NCBI RefSeq assembly: GCF_010389155.1
Contig: NC_057768.1
Coordinates: 41,643,633 to 41,707,632, forward strand
DNA: 64,000 bases
Direction: 5' to 3'
Source: Erigeron canadensis
Taxonomy: Eukaryota > Streptophyta > Magnoliopsida > Asterales > Asteraceae
The position numbers were made by a program, and so were the translations under genes. How positions within the stretch are numbered: the first letter of the stretch is position 1; each line of letters opens with the position of its first letter. Shown here one piece after another: positions 52,151-64,000 of the stretch. The notes below the pieces were generated by a model. That model saw only the letters and a program-made list of their open reading frames with translations, did no database searches and was not told the origin of the DNA.

Positions 52151-54665
52151 CTTACTTATTTTTGACTCGCATAATCTCAATTCGCAAGTATGTTCTTTGT
52201 TAGTATTTGCATATTGCATCTTAACATTGCCGACTTTCCGTTTTTTCGAAAAACACTTTTATATGTGTATTTATTCAAGTTCCAAAAAGTTTCAAATATA
52301 CAATATGTACAACATCTATATATACCTAATACAAATATTTTTATTTTGTATTTATAATAAATTTATGTTTTAAACTGCCCAGATTGAATCCGGGTTGATT
52401 AACTAGTTTGACATATAACACAATGTTTTTTATATTAGCTTTTTATTTGCACAAAATTAGATTGACGGTTAATAACGCTTTTTAATAGTTTTTCACTTTT
52501 TTGACAATTCTTGTCGACTTCTTTTTGCTTCGTTGCCCAATATATATATAGAATCTTTAAAAAAATAAAATAGAATTAACGTTTAATTTTATATTAGCTT
52601 TGTAGTTGCACAAAATTAGAATGACGATTAATTTTTGACAATTAATAATGCTTCATTGCTCAATATATAGAATCTTAAAAAAAAATTAACTTTACTAACC
52701 GATATCTCATATTTTTAAGAAGGGGTTTGCTAAATACAACCCTTAGGGTTGTGTTTAAGATGCATAAATCGTTTGTACATTTACCATAAAAATCAGGGGG
52801 CGGACTTTTAATATGGAAGATACAAGTTTTTTTTATGCACGTTAAATACAGCCCTTAGCATTTCCCTTTTAGAAAATATATATTTTTTTATATATATAAA
52901 TAAACTAAAAAATACTCACACTTATGGACTTTGAAAGGAAATATTGTACGGTCAATTAGATTTTACAAGATGTATAACGTCATTGTTTTACCTTCTTCCA
53001 TGGCTGCTGATGGGTGATATTCCGATGTTTCTGTAAAAGCAAAAGTAAGATTTGTAACTTTCGGTAGTTGAAGTTAAATCCCCAACAACTTCAAGACAAA
53101 AAGAGTAAAACAATTACTATTTGGTTAACTAACGTTGTATTACATGTGCTGTTGAGTTCACTTTTGGTTCCTAAATAGATAATCAACACTTTTTTTTTCT
53201 TTTTTTTTTTTTTTTTCTTTCTGGACAGCATTTAACATTAACATTTATAGAGTAAATTCATGTAATGTATTAATTTTTAGAAATGTTAAAAAGATTATGT
53301 TAGGTATACTTTTCATTATAAATAGTTAAATACGGTTGTATATGAATCAAACGAACATGAATAAAATATTTAGATATTGTTCATATTTATTCGTTTTAAA
53401 ACTTAATTCACGGTTTATGAATAAATAGCTGAATATGGAAATGTGGTCATATATGTTAGTTACGAGTATATTAATGAACAAACACAAACGAATGTTAACA
53501 AGCAAAAACAGATCAACATCAAATTAAGTAAGATATAAATACTTGGGGAAAAAGATTATAAATACTTCCAGACATAAACAAACACATGTTTACGAACAAA
53601 CCGTTGGACGTTCATAAACAAATTATCGAACTTTAATCAACATAGATGAATAAATATGAATAAATATGTTCATGTTTATTTATTTAACTAAACAAACGAT
53701 TTTTTTTCCACATATTTGTATTCTTAATATATAATTTTATTTATAAATAGTATATTAAACTTTCGATTCATTTACAACCTATCAGGCTAACATATAAAAC
53801 CTGATTAAAAGCCTAAAAAAAATCTTCTATTCTCATTACTTCTCCCCTTATGGCCTTACGGCCTTACACACTTCTATTTATTTCTCTTGCATTTTTTTCT
53901 CTCTTTTATTTCAATCAATATATATGTACCTCTTTTTCCTCCATTCTCTTCTAGTTGCGGCTTAAGGTTTTTTAGAGGCTTTAAACGAATTCGGTTTTGG
54001 GGTCTAGTTCATAAGCATATAAATTAAAGTAAACAAAAAAAAAAGTTAGCTCAACTTATGTTATGGAACTACTATTAATGAAAAGATGCAAATGTTGATT
54101 CAAAAATTAGTAGGAGTGTTACTGTAAACAAATTATATAGTGGTACTTCGTCAAAATTCAAACATTAAGTCTATTATACAAATTTTGAGGCCCTATATTT
54201 TTGGGGGCTAAAGCGATCGCCTAGTCTTATAATACTCTTGAAGTTAACTATTTCATATCTTAACTTATTTATTTTTTAACAACAAAACTTATATTATAAT
54301 CACAAAATGCGAGGAACGTAACTGAGACGAGAAAAAAAAAATAAAAAATTTACATCTAATAGTTAGGATTGATACGTCATAGTGGCCACACTATATTAGA
54401 AACAATATACGAGTAATAAAAAATCTCAATAATTGCCTTTATAGATGATCTTGTATTCTTGTTACCGTAGCTTCATAGTAACCGCTACGAAACCATTCAT
54501 ATATATATACCCATCGCATCTTTAATGTATTACCAAGTCGACATCATATCTTTCATTTTTTCAATTATGTTAAACTAGCGAATTTAGCTCGATTTCCGAG
54601 CGTTTTTATTAAAACTATAAAACTAAAAAATATGCATGTAATTTTTTTTATTAATATATTATTAA
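52151..54665. other. AT-rich spacer with transposon relics
   Basis: No host gene is seen. The part at 53320-53720 is rich in AAACAAACG and TTCATGTTTATT words in both orientations, as in subterminal regions of hAT-like elements, but no ends could be fixed. A poly-T tract interrupted by C lies at 53190-53220. Confidence 0.4.
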
Positions 54666-54668
54666 TCG

Positions 54669-55079
54669 CACTACAAACAATATTGTATTTGTTCACACTT
54701 TTAGGTGAGTGTGAACAAATTAAAAATTTTGTCACGCTTTTTAGTGTGTAGAAATATATTGAATTAAAAGTGTATGGAAATTTCTCTACACTAAAAAGTG
54801 TGTATAAATAAAAGTTCACACTTTTTAATGTGAACTTTCATAGTTATTTTGTCACACCTCATTTGTTCACGGTAACTTTTTTAGTTACCATGGACAAATA
54901 GAGTATGACAAAATAATTATGAAAAAGTGTGAACTTTTATTTCCACACACTTTTTAGTGTGGAGAAATTTTCACACACTTTGAATTCAATATATTTCTAC
55001 ACACTAAAAAGCGTGACAAAATTTTTAATTTGTTCACACTCATCTAAAAGTGTGAACAAATGCAATATGATTTGTAGTG
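54669..55079. mobile_element. CACTA-type foldback MITE, 3-bp TSD
   Basis: The 411-bp element starts CACTACAAACA and ends TTTGTAGTG. It is flanked by TCG at 54666-54668 and 55080-55082, the 3-bp duplication expected of CACTA (En/Spm) elements. Nearly the whole element is one imperfect palindrome centred near 54875 (TAACTTTTTTAGTTACC), with arms of about 200 bp. Both arms repeat TTCACACTTTT and ACACTTTTTAGTGTG motifs. It has no coding capacity. A transcript through it would form a long hairpin. Confidence 0.88.
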
Positions 55080-55367
55080 TCGATTTGAAAATAGTGAATT
55101 GAATAACACAATAATTTGTAAATTAAAGTACTATTGCATTAACAAAACATAAAAGGATATTATACTATATAAAAATAAATTTATTTGTTTGTAATAAAAA
55201 ATTAAAAACTTTAAATAAGCATTTAGTAAGCTATTTTTAATTAAAAATATTATAAAATATTTAGGATATCATAATTAAAATAAAGATTTTTTAAGTAAAA
55301 TTGTAGACTTGCCACATGATATTTTTTCTAAAAATACTTTTGAAAGACAATTGTCTTTTATTTATTA

Positions 55368-55980
55368 CTAGAGTGGTGCCCGCGCATTGTAGCGACGACG
55401 ATTTATAGTGCGTCAGATGCCGTAACGGTTTATAGCGTTCATGTTTCTTTCATAATATGCGTCAATGCAACATCTAACCGTATCTATCATTCTAAAAATA
55501 AGTCGCGAATTAGGTGCAAGAAATAACAAAATAATGAAGTGTAAAACTAACCATGAAAAATAACCAATTACAATTGTATGAAACATACAATTGTAAGGGG
55601 GGAGGTCAGGGCAATAAAAAAAATTAAATAGTCAAAGATTAAAATTTAATACAAATATAAAAAAAGACATAATTGGTTAATAATTTCGTGAGTTATAAAA
55701 AAGTAATTATTTTTTTAACATTTCGTGATATAATCTATGACAATTAAAATGTTTTTTCCTTATCCGTAGCAATAATTTTAGAGCTGAATGGAGTATTTAT
55801 CATAATAGGGTTTCTAGGTAATTGTGGAGTTTTTTTAAGGGTAATTTTGGAGTTTTAGAGATAAGGTATGTGCAAGTAGTATAAATTAGAAGGGTATATT
55901 AGACATGTAATTTAAAGGAGCCCGAGTTGAATGGAGAATGGGTAGTTTGTTTATATATGAAGTATACAAATAGATAGAGA
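55368..55980 (-). mobile_element. Non-autonomous Helitron, 613 bp
   Basis: On the minus strand the 5' end is A|TCTCTATCTATTTGTATAC at 55980. The 3' end, GCGGGCACCACTCTAG, stops at 55368 and is followed by T. The 3' hairpin is weak (CGC/GCG around TACAAT), which suggests decay. The DNA just left of it (55270-55366) resembles a 5' end of another Helitron, so insertion beside an older copy is likely. Confidence 0.7.
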
Positions 55981-56258
55981 TTGTGCTTCAAGAGGTATCA
56001 ATATAATATACCATAAAGTACAAAAATGTTGAATCAATAATTGATATAACGTACTTAATATATACATAGGATAACTTGTATTCGGTATACATATAATCAG
56101 TGTAGACTTAGCTGTCCATTAAAATCAATATTTTATGTTGTCGTTTATAACTCAAATTGTGACCAAGTTGCGAAAGTAAACGCTATAAGGATTATGTACA
56201 AGTTACCGTTAATAATGAAACATATGTCTCGTCAATTAACATTGGGACGTGTCATCTA

Positions 56259-56531
56259 GGCATGAGCACGGATCAAAACCTGACCCGGTCCGTGCAAACC
56301 AAACCAGAAACTCGAAAGTGCAACAAAATCAAACCCGTGAGTCGGCTTGTTACCCATATCAGGCCGGTTGATTCGGGTCGGTAATCTGGTTTAAAGGATA
56401 TTTTGTTCATCACGTGTTAATACCCGACCCGACCAACCCATCAGTACAACAAAATCGAACGTGTGACCCGTCCGGTTAATATCATGTGGATCGATTCGGT
56501 TCGGATTTAGACAGACTTGTGGCGAGTCTGG
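56259..56531. mobile_element. Small hAT-like element with 10-bp direct repeats
   Basis: A 273-bp segment rich in GACCCG and CGGGTC words begins GGCATGAGCACGG and ends GGCGAGTCTG. It is flanked by GTGTCATCTA at 56249-56258 and 56532-56541. Eight of these bases would be the target duplication of a hAT element. The terminal inverted repeats are poor. Confidence 0.6.
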
Positions 56532-56541
56532 GTGTCATCTA

Positions 56542-58050
56542 TAAATTTTGTGGTTTTAAGGCAAAATTAAAAGTCAAGATTTAAAATTAGACAGTAGTGG
56601 TAAAATGACAAAAATCTTTATAAATAGCACAAAGTAAAAGTTTTGAAATACATTTCATGTCTCAAATGAATATACAATCCAAAACATAAAAAAAAAAAAA
56701 AAAGAAATACCATTTTATAAAAACTTAGAATATGTTAATTTGAAATTACGATATCTATTATTTTTTCTAATAGTCAATCGACAATCGAAATTCAGGGAAC
56801 ACCAGGCCATACATACAATGAACCAGCCCGGTATAACAATCCGAACTGTTAGAGGTTCAAAAGCTATTATTGAGAAAAAAACCCCCAAACTTATCACTGT
56901 AAAGAGTCGAATCCAAGACATGAGAGAAAAAAAACCTAAAGAATCAATCATCAGTTGAGTTAACTTCTTTTATATATCATTAGTTTTATTTATTGGTACA
57001 AAATGATGTTATCCAAATTAATTATTTTTTTTTAAATGTATATTATATATCATATTTTTAAATTACACGAATACATGAGATGAATTAAAATTCAAATTAA
57101 ACTTTTAAAAATTCTTCCAATAATATATTCACTCCCGTGAAGGTGGAGACTAGAGAGTAAAACTTAAACCCAAATAAATTTTCCAAAAGTAAAAAACTTG
57201 ATCAATGAGCCGCCAATATCATTTGCACCATAAAATTGAATTATTATCGATGATCTTTAATGGATAAACTATTACGACGCGAATTATATGGTCATAAAAA
57301 ACAATGAAACAACCTCCTGAAAGATTACCTCGATATAATGCTCTTTTTGTTTGACCGGAAACACACGCTGTTTGAGTTTTCCAAATTTAAAAAGCCACCA
57401 TCATACGGAGAATATGTCTTCCAATACTTGCTTATTATAGGGTGTCGTGCAAGTAATATGCAATCCACGAGTATGTAGGACTCGATCAGCCTAGCTAATA
57501 ATATATAAAACGGAATATTCGATTGAAGCCGATTAATTAAGAGGAAATTATCAAACTTCTGGATTCAATTCGATCACCCGTGAAATTGCATTCCCAAAAG
57601 TCCAAAACAAATGGCTGTACGTACGTAACAATCTGATTTCTGCGGACACAACAAATTAAATAGTTCGATATATAGACGCTACTTTTACCGAAATGCGCCC
57701 CGATATCTCTTTTAAAACAAGTGGAAGGCATTCCCTTACCTTGTACGCGTTCGTCATTTTCTTTAATAAATTAAAATAAACTTTAGCAAAATCACACTAT
57801 TATATTACTACTTTGTTTTTCTTCGATCTTCTTTCTTGTACAGCTTTGCTTTGCATCTTTTAATATCATAGCAGCCTGAGGGAAAAGTCAAAAACACTGT
57901 AGCCTAAATCAACAAACCAATAACGCAAAACAATATACTATACATATATATTATATCCGGCGTATGTCCGCTCTATGTCCGCATCATGCATGCATATACA
58001 TACTTTTTATTTTTTTTATATTCATCTCATCTCACTTATCGGCATCTAGG
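56542..58050. other. Spacer with one unexplained GC-richer open frame
   Basis: 56715-56958 is open on both strands, 78 codons on the minus strand and 72 on the plus, and is less AT-rich than its flanks. The minus-strand product is strongly hydrophobic (LFTVISLGVFFSIIAFEPL). I could not match it to a known family. An organelle-derived or transposon-derived fragment is possible. No intron signals or promoter support it. Confidence 0.3.
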
Positions 58051-58054
58051 TCAT

Positions 58055-58210
58055 TCAGGCAAGATGCCATTTAAATTTTCATGGAACCACATAGGGAAGA
58101 AAACCTCCTATTAATCCGCCAAACGGCACGCCGATTAATAGGAGTAAACCTTGCCCACTCAAGACTCGAACCTGGGTCATACCACTAAGATTTTACCTCA
58201 ATGCTATGCA
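58055..58210 (-). mobile_element. SINE-like element upstream of the peroxidase
   Basis: On the minus strand an A-box-like TGAGGTAAAATCTTAGTGG is followed about 30 bp later by a good B box, GGTTCGAGTCTTG, spaced as in tRNA-derived SINEs. An inner stem CCTATTAATC/GATTAATAGG follows. A target-site duplication was not found, so the limits are approximate. Confidence 0.55.
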
Positions 58211-58217
58211 TGATAAT

Positions 58218-58218
58218 A

Positions 58219-58244
<26 letters not shown>
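58218..58244. repeat. (TA)n microsatellite
   Basis: A run of about 13 TA dinucleotides lies about 630 bp upstream of the peroxidase start. Confidence 0.9.
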
Positions 58245-58251
<7 letters not shown>

Positions 58252-58807
58252 TATAGATATATTAACACAATACTAATTACACCGCCGTTAAAAACGAAAA
58301 ATTAACAGAGTGACAGATAACTGTTCAACTATTTGCCAGTTAACTCTATATGTACGTCCATATATATATATATATACTACTAAAAGGAGGCAGGTTACCA
58401 AAACCTCAATTATTTAATATTCTTCACCTAGCTTTTACGTACTGTTATGCGACCCTTTTAATTAATAAATTATTACAGTACGTACTATGTATCTATCAAT
58501 AAAATAACGTTAAAAATCCTCACTCATATATATATACCACATATATGGATCTTTTCTCGCGAGACAGATATTTATGAAAAACAACAGTACGTAGTAAGTG
58601 TTTTTTTTTTTTGTATGTGTTTGACTCTTGTGTCATTCTTGATCATGCACGATCGAATATTAGGTGAAATTTGATGATTAATTAAAAAGATGTGATTAGT
58701 TATGATATGATATCGTCAGAGTCCAACAACTAATCTTACTTACTTACTTATTACTTAATTAATCGTGTTTTTTGAATCCGCCAGGGCTTAGGTACGTGCG
58801 TACTGGA

Positions 58808-58822
58808 TATCTATATATATAC
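58808..58822 (+). promoter_or_regulatory. Candidate TATA box of the peroxidase gene
   Basis: ATCTATATATATACA lies about 60 bp upstream of the ATG at 58876. Position and composition fit a plant TATA box; other TA-rich stretches nearby make the choice uncertain. Confidence 0.45.
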
Positions 58823-58875
58823 ATAGTTAGTTTCAAGAAGGCGACCGAATTGAATTGAACAAGCTAGCAAAAGAA

Positions 58876-63865
<4,990 letters not shown>

Positions 63866-64000
63866 GTAAGTTATTTTTACAGTTTCGAAGAAATTTGATA
63901 CGCTCTGTTTCACTGTTTTGGTGTAATGACATCTGATGATATATTGTACGATGAACCATACAAGACTCGAATCATGGGCCGGGTTGGTTGGAAATTTGGA

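Overview
The window is nuclear DNA of a flowering plant. The genes have many short GT-AG introns and plant-only families (a chromomethylase, a DUF868 protein, a class III peroxidase, plastid-targeted transporters). The spacers are AT-rich and full of plant transposon relics. The species cannot be fixed from the sequence; a eudicot is most likely. Exon borders were set by hand from splice consensus, reading frame and remembered family similarity, with no database search.

Layout. 0.4-1.1 kb is a tandem repeat. 1.1-2.3 kb holds a decayed copy of three exons of a downstream gene. 2.8-4.1 kb is a SURF6/Rrp14-like ribosome-biogenesis gene (minus). 6.9-11.7 kb is a complete 14-exon plastid MATE transporter of the DTX46/EDS5 group (minus). 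13.9-18.4 kb is an XK-1-like plastid sugar kinase (minus) with a SINE in one intron. 18.8-28.4 kb is a nest of transposable elements: a Helitron end with an RPA-like pseudogene, a 2.26 kb solo LTR, Helitron ends, a hAT element, and a dead Mutator transposase with an intact antisense GRF zinc-finger gene. 29.4-34.5 kb is a complete 21-exon CMT3-type chromomethylase (plus). A 1.4 kb non-autonomous Mutator-like element lies between it and a convergent DUF868 gene (36.2-37.1 kb). 39.3-43.9 kb is a SURP/G-patch splicing-factor gene (minus). 44-58.8 kb has no convincing host gene and holds MITEs, Helitrons and a CACTA-type foldback element. 58.9 kb to the end is a class III peroxidase with a 4.3 kb first intron; it runs off the right edge.

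How the genes relate. They are ordinary single-copy plant genes, not an operon. The DTX46-like and XK-1-like genes lie in the same orientation, are both plastid proteins, and recall the order of At2g21340 and At2g21370 in Arabidopsis. The chromomethylase is a transposon-silencing enzyme whose 3' flank has itself been invaded by a transposon. No wholly new system was found. The most informative structures are elements whose exact ends and target-site duplications can be read directly: MULE 34748-36124, solo LTR 19991-22252, CACTA foldback 54669-55079, hAT 23329-24205 and SINE 14590-14802.
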